Assembly: GCA_041391125.1 (NCBI GenBank)
Contig: JAWKON010000005.1
Coordinates: forward strand, 124,001 to 188,000
From: JACKBC01 sp041391125
GTDB taxonomy: Bacteria > Chloroflexota > Anaerolineae > Caldilineales > Caldilineaceae
DNA: 64,000 nt
Direction: 5' to 3'
In this document: positions 38,377 to 48,401 of the stretch, piece after piece
How the letters are laid out: the number at the start of each line of letters is the position of its first letter
Numbering within the stretch: position 1 is the stretch's first letter
Translations under genes and position numbers: made by a program
Notes under the pieces: model-generated
The model's input: the letters and a program-made list of their open reading frames with translations, nothing else
Told to the model about the DNA's origin: nothing
Database searches by the model: none

Positions 38377-41300
38377 ATGATTCCTCAACGTAGAAACTCT
38401 ATCCTTTTCCAAGACGATTGTCCCCCGCGTAATGTTTTTTTACATCTGATCAATTTGGCGGCAATTCCCATCATGCTGGCCGCAGCCATATTGCCGGCCA
38501 GGGTACAAGCAGCGCCTTTCCCGCCGACGCCTCTGCTGGTGCTGCGTGAGCAATTGCAGCAGCAGGCTGTCGCACCCGTTGTGGTAAGCACGCGCGCCGT
38601 GACTAATACGGCAAGTTCCGTGCGCACGACGCTGGGGCACGATTTGGCGGCGAATTCCATAGCCGACACAACATCCATGAATGCGCGCCAGAAGACCGCC
38701 GCCTTCCTCACGGCTTATAGCGCGCTCTTTGGTTTACAGCAGCCGGATCATGAGCTGATTTTGCGCGCTGTCCAAACTGATGCGCAAGGCATCACTCATT
38801 TGCAATATACACAACAGCATGAAGGCATCCCGGTTTTCGGCAGTCGCTTGACTGCGCATGTAGATGCTCAGGGCAATCTTTATGCATTGGATGGGGCGAC
38901 CGTATCCGTGGCGAGCTTTGGCAAGTTAGATCTGACGCCCACACTCTCAGAGTCTGAAGCGCGCCAGATTGCCGTGCAGACGGCCGGTATTGCGCACCGT
39001 GCAGAGCTATTTGAGGCAATTGCGCATCAGCTCTATCTGTTTCAAGAGGGGTTGACATGGGGCAGACAAGGCTCGCTGCGTCTGGTGTATGAAGTGACGG
39101 TGATTGGCAACGGCGCGCGCCAATTCATCTATGTGGATGCACATGACGGCCGCGTCATCGAGCAAATTCAAGGCGTGCATCAAATTGAGCGCACGATTGC
39201 GGACGGCAGCGCCGCCAATTTGGTTTGGCGGGAAAGCACCAGCGATCCCTTTCCGATTCCGGCCAATTGGAATTCTTATGACAACGCACGCATCAATGCC
39301 TGGAATGATGAGTTGGCCGGCTCCAGGGAGCTTTACAATTTGTTGGGCAGCATGACCAATGGCCATTGGCTCTCTTATGACGGCCAGAATGCCTCCATGT
39401 CCACTGTGCATGCACCGGTTGACATGAGCTGTCCCGCCGCCAAATGGGATGGCAGCGCGGCCAGTTTTTGTGCTGACGTTACGGGAGACGACACTGTGGC
39501 GCATGAGTGGGCCCACGCCTATACCGAATATACGGCCGGCTTTATCTATCAATGGCAGCCAGGCGCATTGAGTGAATCTTATTCGGATATTTGGGGCGAG
39601 GTGGTGGACATGCTTAACGGGCGCGGCAGCGATGCGCCCGCAACTTTGCGCACAACGGCAAGCTGTTCGCAATATGGTGCGGGCGCGCCGGCAACCGATG
39701 CATCTATGCGCTGGCTCTCGGGCGAAGATGATCCGGGCTTTGGCGGCGCCATCCGCGACATGTGGCATCCAGCCTGTTATGGGCATCCGGGCAAAGTGAG
39801 CGACACGACCTACGTTTGCAGCGCGCTGGACAACGGCGGCGTCCACACGAACTCGGGCATCCCCAACCACCTGTTTGCGCTGCTGGTCGATGGCGGCCAG
39901 TATAATGGCGTCACCATCAGCGGCATTGGGCTGACGCGGGCGGCCCACATCCAGTGGCGGGCCCAGCGCTACTACATGACGCCGGTGAGCGACTTTTCCG
40001 ACCACGCCTACGCCTTGCGCAGCGCGTGCAGCGATCTTACAGGACAGCCCCTTTTTGCACTGACGACGGATGGACCAGCCGCTTGGGGCGCCATAGCGCC
40101 GGACACCATTTCGGCGGCCCACTGTGCAGAGCTGGACAAAGCCATCGCCGCGGTCGAACTGGAAGCATCGCCGGAACAGTGTGGCTTCGCCACGCTGTTG
40201 GCGGCGGATGCGCCGGCGTTGTGCGCCGATCATGGCGCCATTGAGCCAATTTTGCACGCGGATTGGGAAGCCGGCTTAGGCGCGTGGACAGCGGGCGCGC
40301 GCGCCGTGGCTGTACCCATCGATTTTGAAATCCCCAATTGGTCCATTGCTGAGCATCTGCCCGATGGCCGCAGCGGGCGCGGCGTCTTTGGCCCGGATCC
40401 GTATGACAATGGCGTCTGTCAATTAACCGATACCTCGGGCGTGATCTATTTGGAAAGCCCACCCGTTACGCTGCCCTTTGGGGCGGATACGCCGCGGCTG
40501 GCCTTTGACCATTGGTTCGCCACCGAGCCAGATTGGGACGGCGGGAATTTGAAGATCAGCGTCAATGGCGGCGCCTGGCAATTGGCGCCGGCCAGCGCCT
40601 TTACGCACAATGGCTATAACACAGTACTCATTAGTGCGGCGGCAAATAACACCAATCCGCTGGCGGCTGAAGCCGCTTTTTCCAGCTTTAATCCCAATAG
40701 CTTTAGCGGCAGTTGGGGCCAATCGCAGGTCGATCTGTCCGGCTTGGCCACGGCGGGCGACACGGTGCAGTTGCGCTTCGAGTTGGGTGTCGATCAATGC
40801 AGCGGGGTGACGGGTTGGTACGTGGATGATGTGCAGATTTATGCTTGCTCCGGCGAGCGGCTCTGCGGCAACAGCGTGCTGGATGCCGGTGAAATGTGCG
40901 ACGACGGCAACCTGGCCGATGGCGACGGCTGCTCGGCCATTTGCCGATTGGAGGTTCAGGATGCCGATATGACCATTGCGCAACAGTTCCAGGCCGCCCC
41001 ATCCTCATCCCGTGACCTGTGGCCGGGGCAGCCCATTACCATTACGCTCAGCGTTTACAACGCCGGTCCCCAAGCTGCCGTCAATGCGCGGGCTACGCTA
41101 ACCGTTCCCACGCAGTTCGCCAATCTCGTCGTGCAGTTTGCCAGCCATGTGATCACACAAACCGGCAGCGCGCCCAACCTGATGTGGCAAATTGGCGATC
41201 TGGCTGCCGGGGAAGGCATGGAATTGATTATGGTGGGACAGGTTGACGAAACGCTAAATGCCGCTGCCGAAGTCGCCAGTCGAGCATCGGTTGCCGCCGA

Positions 41301-42351
41301 CAACGATATGCGGCTGGATAACAATGGGCAAGCGGTCAATCACGTCCTGCGTCCCCCGCGGGTGCAATTTAATGGCAATGCCTATCAAATTTATGAAGGG
41401 GATGGGGAGTTCATGGTGCCGGTGGTGCTGGATGTCGCCAATCCATTTGGCGCGGTCTCGGTCAGCTATGTGGGGCATCAGAGCGGGGTGCTCACCATTC
41501 CGCGGGGGCAGAAAAGCGTAATTGTCAGCGTGCCGGTGGTGGATGACCAAGTTGCGGAAGCTGATGAGGCGTGGGAACTGGCGCTGACCAGCGCGACGGG
41601 CGCCAGGCTGGGCGTCTATGATACGGTTCAGCTCACCGTGTTGGATGATGATGTTGCCCAAAGTACGCCGACCCCCACCCCGCAAACGACGCCCATTGCT
41701 CCTTCACCCACGCCACCGTCCAATGCGCTCACGGCGCAGTTTCGTACAACTATTGGCATCGCCGGCGTCACGGCATCCTGTGAACAAACGGTGACCATCC
41801 AGGTTCCCATGGGGACCGAAGTGGAGATCTGCTATGCGTTGCAAAACAATGTGGAAAGCACACTCAATTATCATACGCTGATTGATACCCACTGGGGTCA
41901 ACTTTTCAGCAATCACTTCGCGCCGCTGCCGCCAGGGGAGACAATCCGATTTATCATCGCCCAACTTGTCACCCAAACCGTCGAGAGTCAACCCACATGG
42001 CGCGCCGCCATCAATCCCTTGGCGGAAGCTGCGCACATAGGGCAACCGATCTGGCAAGACGAGCCCATTCAACTCACCACCCAATACACCATTACAGTTT
42101 CAGATGACGCCGCCGATCAGGATCACGACCTGATTCCCGACAACGTGGAAGGCGCCGATGACCCTGATCACGATGGGATTCCCAACTATCTCGATACCGA
42201 TTCAAATAATGACGGTGTTTCGGATACTGTAGAGGCAGGCGACAATCCGCAGGCGCCGCGCGACAGCAATCGCAACGGCGTTTTTGACTATACTGAGGCG
42301 GACGTGATCGCGGCGGAGCAAAAAATATTCCTGCCCATTAGCCACCGCTAG
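38377..42351 (+). CDS. secreted M4 (thermolysin-like) metallopeptidase with Cys-rich, Calx-beta and Asp-rich repeat domains
   Basis: 1,324 residues from the ATG at 38377; a start at 38239 is possible, and neither has a strong ribosome site. The signal core is LAAIPIMLAAAILPARVQA. An FTP-type propeptide (LQYTQQHEGIPVFGSRL) precedes the M4 domain with HEWAH (376-380), Glu400 (ALSESYSDIWGE) and VHTNSGIPNHLF. Then come a beta domain, a Myxococcus-type Cys-rich repeat (CGNSVLDAGEMCDDGN), a DUF11-like domain, a Calx-beta domain (about bases 41370-41660) and calcium-binding-like Asp repeats (DQDHDLIPDNVEGADDPDHD). The end is IFLPISHR. It is an extracellular endopeptidase, probably calcium-stabilised and surface retained. 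Confidence 0.88.
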   Translation: MIPQRRNSILFQDDCPPRNVFLHLINLAAIPIMLAAAILPARVQAAPFPPTPLLVLREQLQQQAVAPVVVSTRAVTNTASSVRTTLGHDLAANSIADTTSMNARQKTAAFLTAYSALFGLQQPDHELILRAVQTDAQGITHLQYTQQHEGIPVFGSRLTAHVDAQGNLYALDGATVSVASFGKLDLTPTLSESEARQIAVQTAGIAHRAELFEAIAHQLYLFQEGLTWGRQGSLRLVYEVTVIGNGARQFIYVDAHDGRVIEQIQGVHQIERTIADGSAANLVWRESTSDPFPIPANWNSYDNARINAWNDELAGSRELYNLLGSMTNGHWLSYDGQNASMSTVHAPVDMSCPAAKWDGSAASFCADVTGDDTVAHEWAHAYTEYTAGFIYQWQPGALSESYSDIWGEVVDMLNGRGSDAPATLRTTASCSQYGAGAPATDASMRWLSGEDDPGFGGAIRDMWHPACYGHPGKVSDTTYVCSALDNGGVHTNSGIPNHLFALLVDGGQYNGVTISGIGLTRAAHIQWRAQRYYMTPVSDFSDHAYALRSACSDLTGQPLFALTTDGPAAWGAIAPDTISAAHCAELDKAIAAVELEASPEQCGFATLLAADAPALCADHGAIEPILHADWEAGLGAWTAGARAVAVPIDFEIPNWSIAEHLPDGRSGRGVFGPDPYDNGVCQLTDTSGVIYLESPPVTLPFGADTPRLAFDHWFATEPDWDGGNLKISVNGGAWQLAPASAFTHNGYNTVLISAAANNTNPLAAEAAFSSFNPNSFSGSWGQSQVDLSGLATAGDTVQLRFELGVDQCSGVTGWYVDDVQIYACSGERLCGNSVLDAGEMCDDGNLADGDGCSAICRLEVQDADMTIAQQFQAAPSSSRDLWPGQPITITLSVYNAGPQAAVNARATLTVPTQFANLVVQFASHVITQTGSAPNLMWQIGDLAAGEGMELIMVGQVDETLNAAAEVASRASVAADNDMRLDNNGQAVNHVLRPPRVQFNGNAYQIYEGDGEFMVPVVLDVANPFGAVSVSYVGHQSGVLTIPRGQKSVIVSVPVVDDQVAEADEAWELALTSATGARLGVYDTVQLTVLDDDVAQSTPTPTPQTTPIAPSPTPPSNALTAQFRTTIGIAGVTASCEQTVTIQVPMGTEVEICYALQNNVESTLNYHTLIDTHWGQLFSNHFAPLPPGETIRFIIAQLVTQTVESQPTWRAAINPLAEAAHIGQPIWQDEPIQLTTQYTITVSDDAADQDHDLIPDNVEGADDPDHDGIPNYLDTDSNNDGVSDTVEAGDNPQAPRDSNRNGVFDYTEADVIAAEQKIFLPISHR

Positions 42352-42489
42352 CTTGTCGGAGAGAACGATAAAAGCCTATTTTGTACGCGGATGCACGCAG
42401 ATTTTTGCAGATTTAATCTTAGTCCCTCGTCTTGGGGCAACAAGAGAAGTTGCATTGCTTCCGGCGCGATGGCGATTTGAAAAATCGCC

Positions 42490-43455
42490 CTACGCTTCCA
42501 GCCACGCGATTTCATCGGCACTGAGGGTGACCGCAATGGCGGCCAGGCTATCTGCCAACTGTGCGATGGTGCGGCAGCCGATGACGGGGAAAGTCGGAAA
42601 GGGTTGCGCCAGCAGGTAAGCCAGCGCAATTCGAGAGGGTGTGGTGTCGTGATCTGCCGCCAGCTTTTGGACGCGGTCAAAGCGGCGCAGATTTACCTCA
42701 TTGAGATAAGATTTGCGCTCCGCCTCTGCCAGCCCATCAGCACCCAATTGCGCCAGCTTGCTAAAAAAGCCGCGCGCTTGCGACGTGTAGGGCGCGGCGG
42801 CCAAATTCAGCGCTTTGTGCAGCGCCCATGTTTGGGCATCCATAGCGGCCAGGCCGGGCATGCCAAAGGCCGCCGCATTGGGCTGGGCCAGGCTCCACAT
42901 GGGTTGGTTGGCTGCAAAGCCGTGCAGCCCGTGGGCGACGGCATAATCCTGCGCCACCTGAATGCGCGCCGGCGCCCAATTTGAACAGCCAAACGCCCGG
43001 ATTTTGCCCAGCCGCATCTGCGCGTTTAGCGTCTCCACTATATCCGCCACGTTGCGTGTGGGGTCGTCGCGGTGCAGCCAGTACAGGTCAATATAATCGG
43101 TCTGTAGATGGGCCAAGCTTTCGTTCAGATCCTGCACGATCTCGGCTGGCGACAGGCGCGAAATATGCATGGTGGCCAGATCGGGGTGGGCGCCTTTGGT
43201 GCCTACAATGATTTGCAAACGGTTGCCGCGCGCCCGCATCCATTGGCCGATGGTCTTTTCGCTGATGCTCTTGGGCAGATCGGCGCGCCAGTTGGCATAG
43301 ACGTGCGCCGTGTCCAAGAACGTGCCGCCACCCGCCACAAACGCATCCAGCAGCGCAAATGACTCGGCTTGCGTCAGCCGCGAGCCCAGGCCGCCCGTCC
43401 CCAAACAGAGTTGGGATGCCTGAATGGTGGTGTGGGGAATTGTCAAATAGTTCAT
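42490..43455 (-). CDS. aldo/keto reductase
   Basis: 321 residues with the complete AKR tetrad: Asp48 and Tyr53 in FLDTAHVYANW, Lys87 in VGTKGAH and His128 in DLYWLHRDDP. It reduces carbonyl compounds with NADPH in the cytoplasm. It resembles the YcsN/Tas-like group that often acts on sugar-derived or small aldehydes, but the substrate cannot be read from sequence. Its ATG is only three bases past the stop of the amidohydrolase gene, so it is the last gene of a three-gene operon with that enzyme and the Rpn-like protein. Confidence 0.9.
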   Translation of the reverse strand: MNYLTIPHTTIQASQLCLGTGGLGSRLTQAESFALLDAFVAGGGTFLDTAHVYANWRADLPKSISEKTIGQWMRARGNRLQIIVGTKGAHPDLATMHISRLSPAEIVQDLNESLAHLQTDYIDLYWLHRDDPTRNVADIVETLNAQMRLGKIRAFGCSNWAPARIQVAQDYAVAHGLHGFAANQPMWSLAQPNAAAFGMPGLAAMDAQTWALHKALNLAAAPYTSQARGFFSKLAQLGADGLAEAERKSYLNEVNLRRFDRVQKLAADHDTTPSRIALAYLLAQPFPTFPVIGCRTIAQLADSLAAIAVTLSADEIAWLEA

Positions 43456-43458
43456 AAT

Positions 43459-45059
<1,601 letters not shown>

Positions 45060-45063
<4 letters not shown>

Positions 45064-45944
45064 GAGGATGACCCTTCCAACGCCTTCCGCACAATTGACT
45101 CGGCAATTCCGGTCAGCGCTGAAATTTCGGCCGGCGGAAGGCCGCGAGCTGCCATGGCGCGCACAATCACCATAGATTGCTCTTCACGGCCGGCGGCCAG
45201 ACCTTCTTGAAGTGCCTCCTCGCGCCCTTCTTGGCGGGCAAAGGCAATTTGCGCATTAATATCGCGGGCGTGCTTGAGGCTGCCCTCGTAATAGTAACGT
45301 TCTTCCGGCGAGAGCGCGGCTTCTTCCGCAATGGCAAAGGCATCGGTGAACGGTTCGGTGGCCAGTTCGGCCGGGATGTTTTGCAGTTCGGGTAGATTCT
45401 TTAGCAGATAAATCCACTTATCGGCGGCCGTTGCTTCAGATAAGGGTTGGTTAAATTTGGTCAGTTCAATGTAAATAAAGGTGAGCTTGTCGTAGAACAT
45501 CTGGTTGGTTTCGCAATCGGCCAGTTGCACGCGGCGGAAATAGCGCGGGTCATCCTCTTCGCCCTCAATCAGGCTGAAATCCAATACGGCAATGCAATAG
45601 ACCGGCAGCAGGTTGAACTGCCACTCCGATCCGCGCCGAGCCTGGTAATTGATGGCAAAGGTGCTGTAATAGAGCGCGCTCTCTTTGATATTCACCTGGC
45701 GCACCTGCTGCATTTCGACAATAAAGCGCTGCCCAGCGGCATCGGTGCAATACACGTCATAAACGCCGCGCCGGTCTCCCGGAGAAGCACCCAACTGCTC
45801 AACTGGAATATAGGTTAGATCCTGGATGGGGTGCGTCAGCTCCAATATATCAAACAAAAACTGCTTCAATATATCTTTGCTATCCTCACGGCCAAACAGG
45901 CGCTTGAAGCCGAAATCTGTCCGCAAATCAATATAGCGCGACAT
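45060..45944 (-). CDS. Rpn-family PD-(D/E)XK nuclease
   Basis: 294 residues. The N-terminal TDFGFKRLFGREDSKDIL is typical of Rpn/PDDEXK_2 proteins. The catalytic core is GVYDVYCTDAAGQRFIVEMQ, with Asp63 and the Glu77-Met-Gln79 triad. The C-terminal tail with repeated Glu/Arg/Ala residues and an HTH-like LPPAEISALTGIAESIV is the usual specificity region. Rpn proteins are Mg-dependent DNases that promote RecA-independent recombination and are related to transposon-spread families. Unusually it overlaps a metabolic amidohydrolase gene in ATGA and heads that operon. Confidence 0.88.
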
Positions 45945-46122
45945 GGGCTACCCCTTCTCTTGGCGATCTTTAAAGCAACAAATAGCGATGGCGGAGATGC
46001 TTCTATTTTACATCAAAATCGGCAATTTTTCGATTTGACTGCATGTGGTTTCAAATTTGGAATGTATGGTACACTGTACAGGAGTTACAGTGCCAACTGT
46101 CCGGCCTGCGAGAAAAATCTGG

Positions 46123-47515
46123 ATGAATTCACGACAAACCCCATTGAAAACCATTGGCATAATCCCCAACGACACGCTGGGCCATAACATGGCCGGACCG
46201 GGCATCCGCGACTGGGAGCTGGCGCATGTGCTGGCCCGGCATCTCGCCGTCAAGCTGATTGCGCCGCCCATGGTCAAGCTGGACGTGACTCTGGCGCCGC
46301 GTATGGATGGAGGGGGCTCCCCACCGATTACGCTGCACAAATGCACGGATGCCGCGCAGTTGCGCGCTTTGGCCGCCCAGTGCGATGTGCTGATGACGCG
46401 CGGAACCATGCTCACGGCCTATCCATTTTTAACCCAATTGGGCAAACCGCTGGTGGTGGATATTTATATTCCGTTTCTGCTGGAAAATCTGGAGCGCGAA
46501 TCTCATGCTGACGATCTGCGGCAGCTTAGCTCGCTGGAAGGGGATCTGGAGGCGTTGCGTTTTCAGTTACGAGCGGGTGATTTTTTCATTTGCGCCGATG
46601 AAAAGCAGCGCGACTATTGGCTTGGCATGTTGGCTGCCTGTGGGCGGATCAATCCATACACCTACCGGCAAGACGCCACGCTGCGGCGGCTCATCGATCT
46701 GGCGCCCTTTGGGCTGCCCGATGCGCCGCCGATCCACACCAAGCAGGTGCTCAAGGGTGTCTATCCCGGCATTGGGGTCAATGACAAGGTGATTTTTTGG
46801 GGGGGCGGCATCTGGAATTGGCTGGACGCGGCCACGCTGATTCGCGCCGTGGCCGCGGTGTGCCGCCAACGCAGCGACGTGAAGCTCTTTTTCCCTGGCA
46901 TCAAACGCCCCACCCCCTACGCCCCCGTGCCGGAAGCGGTGACGGAGGCCATGCGGGTGAGCGCCGAATTGGGGCTGACCAATCGCCACGTCTTTTTTAA
47001 CGAGTGGATGCCCTATGCCGAGCGCCACAACTATCTGCTGGAGGCGGATATTGGGGCCAGCCTGCATTTGGAACACATCGAAACGCGCTGCTTTCCGCAC
47101 GCGCATGTTGGACTATATTTGGGCCGGACTCCCCGTGTTGGCGACGCGCGGGGATGTGTTGGGCCAAGCGCTGGCCGACCGCGGGCTGGCGCGTTTGGTG
47201 GAACCGCGCGATGTGGATGGTGTGGCGCAGGCGATTTTGTGTATGCTGGAGAATCCCGATGCTCGGCAAGCAAGGGTTGCTGAGTTTTCCAAATTGGCCA
47301 TGACTTACCATTGGTCGCAAACGGCGCAGCCGCTGCTCAACTTTTGCCTTCATCCGGCGACCGGCAGATCGACATTATGTGGGGGCGAATCCGCGGGCGC
47401 TGCGCGGGAAAAATCGCTGCTGCACAAAGTCGGGCGAGCTCTGCGCATGGGCGGTCCGGCGGGACTGTGGCGGCAGGTTGTACAGTATGCACGCTGGAAA
47501 ACGCGCATCCGGTAA
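46123..47515 (+). CDS. GT-B glycosyltransferase (GT4-like), one frameshift
   Basis: The N-terminal domain begins TIGIIPNDTLGHNMAGPG and the sugar-nucleotide domain includes KVIFWGGGIWNWLDAATLI and VFFNEWMPYAERHNYLLEAD. Near 47095 the frame changes: AFRTRMLDYIWAGLPVLAT, the conserved E(x7)E-type region, is read in the next frame, so one base is missing or extra there. The full protein has about 464 residues. It would transfer a sugar from a nucleotide donor, probably for surface polysaccharide. The ATG at 46123 is chosen by homology-like start MNSRQTPLKTIGII; an upstream start is possible. No other polysaccharide genes are adjacent. Confidence 0.8.
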
Positions 47516-47529
47516 CCCCTCCTAGCCCT

Positions 47530-47654
47530 CACTGCCATTAAGTTAACAGTCATCAGTGGGCATTTTGCAGTGAGTGTTTCTGCAACTGCCTACGGCAAAC
47601 TGCCCACTGATGACTGGTTACTTTGACACGAAAATGCTTAACTTAATGGCAGTG
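47530..47654. repeat. nested inverted repeat, 17-bp outer and 16-bp inner arms, both perfect
   Basis: CACTGCCATTAAGTTAA (47530-47546) pairs perfectly with 47638-47654. Just inside, CAGTCATCAGTGGGCA (47547-47562) pairs perfectly with 47601-47616. A CCTCCCCTCGAGGGGAGG palindrome follows at about 47664-47681. It could be a small non-autonomous mobile element; I see no target duplication. Confidence 0.8.
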
Positions 47655-47768
47655 CCCCTAGCCCTCCCCTCGAGGGGAGGGAACTGTAGCTCCTCCCCCT
47701 CAAGGGGTAGGCTGGGAGGGGGTCTCATGCGTTGAGAGTTACGCTTTTGGAATTGAATGGCATAAAAA

Positions 47769-47806
47769 GAGAAGGTGCAAATTCTCTCCAGAATTTGCAC
47801 CTTCTC
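47769..47806 (-). terminator. rho-independent terminator
   Basis: GAGAAGGTGCAAATTCT (47769-47785) and AGAATTTGCACCTTCTC (47790-47806) form a perfect 17-bp stem with a CTCC loop, followed by TTTTT on the minus strand. It lies 22 bases past the stop of the HTH protein gene. Confidence 0.9.
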
Positions 47807-47827
47807 AGAATAGCCTGTATTTGACGG

Positions 47828-48211
47828 TTACGAACCGCCATTTTGCATTGTGCGCCTTAAAATACGCAATACGGTGGTGGCGCCTACTGTGCGCCCTTTG
47901 GGGTCCATGCGGGCTACTTCTTTGGCAATTCGTTCTTTACCCCAGTCCGGATTTTTCTGCTTTAAAGTTTTGATGCGCTCGACGATATCAGGCGGCGTGC
48001 GCCGTGGATTTTTGGGGGCGTTGCTCTTGGGTTTGGCAATGGCGGCGTACCCACCCTTATCAAAGCGTTCTTTCCAATAGTAGAATGTAGAGCGGCTAAC
48101 CCGTGCTTTGTTGCAGGCCAGGTTTACATCTCCCGTTTTTTCCCATATTTCAAAGAGCTGGTGGCGCTGCTGCGAGGTTGTCTCTGGATAGTAGATGCGA
48201 GATTTGTTCAT
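47828..48211 (-). CDS. helix-turn-helix protein resembling the DNA-binding part of IS481/IS630-type transposases
   Basis: 127 residues. Two HTH motifs are visible: QQRHQLFEIWEKTGDVNLAC with ARVSRSTFYYWKERFDKGG, and a second winged-helix-like part, PPDIVERIKTLKQKNPDWG with KERIAKEVAR. The arrangement matches transposase N-termini, but the DDE catalytic domain is absent and the gene ends at a proper terminator. It may be a domesticated remnant acting as a DNA-binding protein, or an IS relic. No flanking inverted repeats of an IS are seen. Confidence 0.7.
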   Translation of the reverse strand: MNKSRIYYPETTSQQRHQLFEIWEKTGDVNLACNKARVSRSTFYYWKERFDKGGYAAIAKPKSNAPKNPRRTPPDIVERIKTLKQKNPDWGKERIAKEVARMDPKGRTVGATTVLRILRRTMQNGGS

Positions 48212-48401
48212 TTGGCTTTCCTTTACTTATTGCATGTAGTGGACTTGAATCTGTGTTATGAGGCAGATTTTAGGATACAGTTATTTGGTTTACGAATAAC
48301 TTGTAAACTTGTGGTCATAAGTTGTAGAATACATGCCCATCGTCAGTTGGGTGTCATAAAAAGCGTCAGAAATGCCCGTGGTTTAAAAAATATCAGCAAA
48401 A

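Noticed and set aside
47828..48211. Complete insertion sequence
   Set aside because: Only an HTH domain is encoded, there is no DDE domain, and no terminal inverted repeats or target duplication are seen around it.
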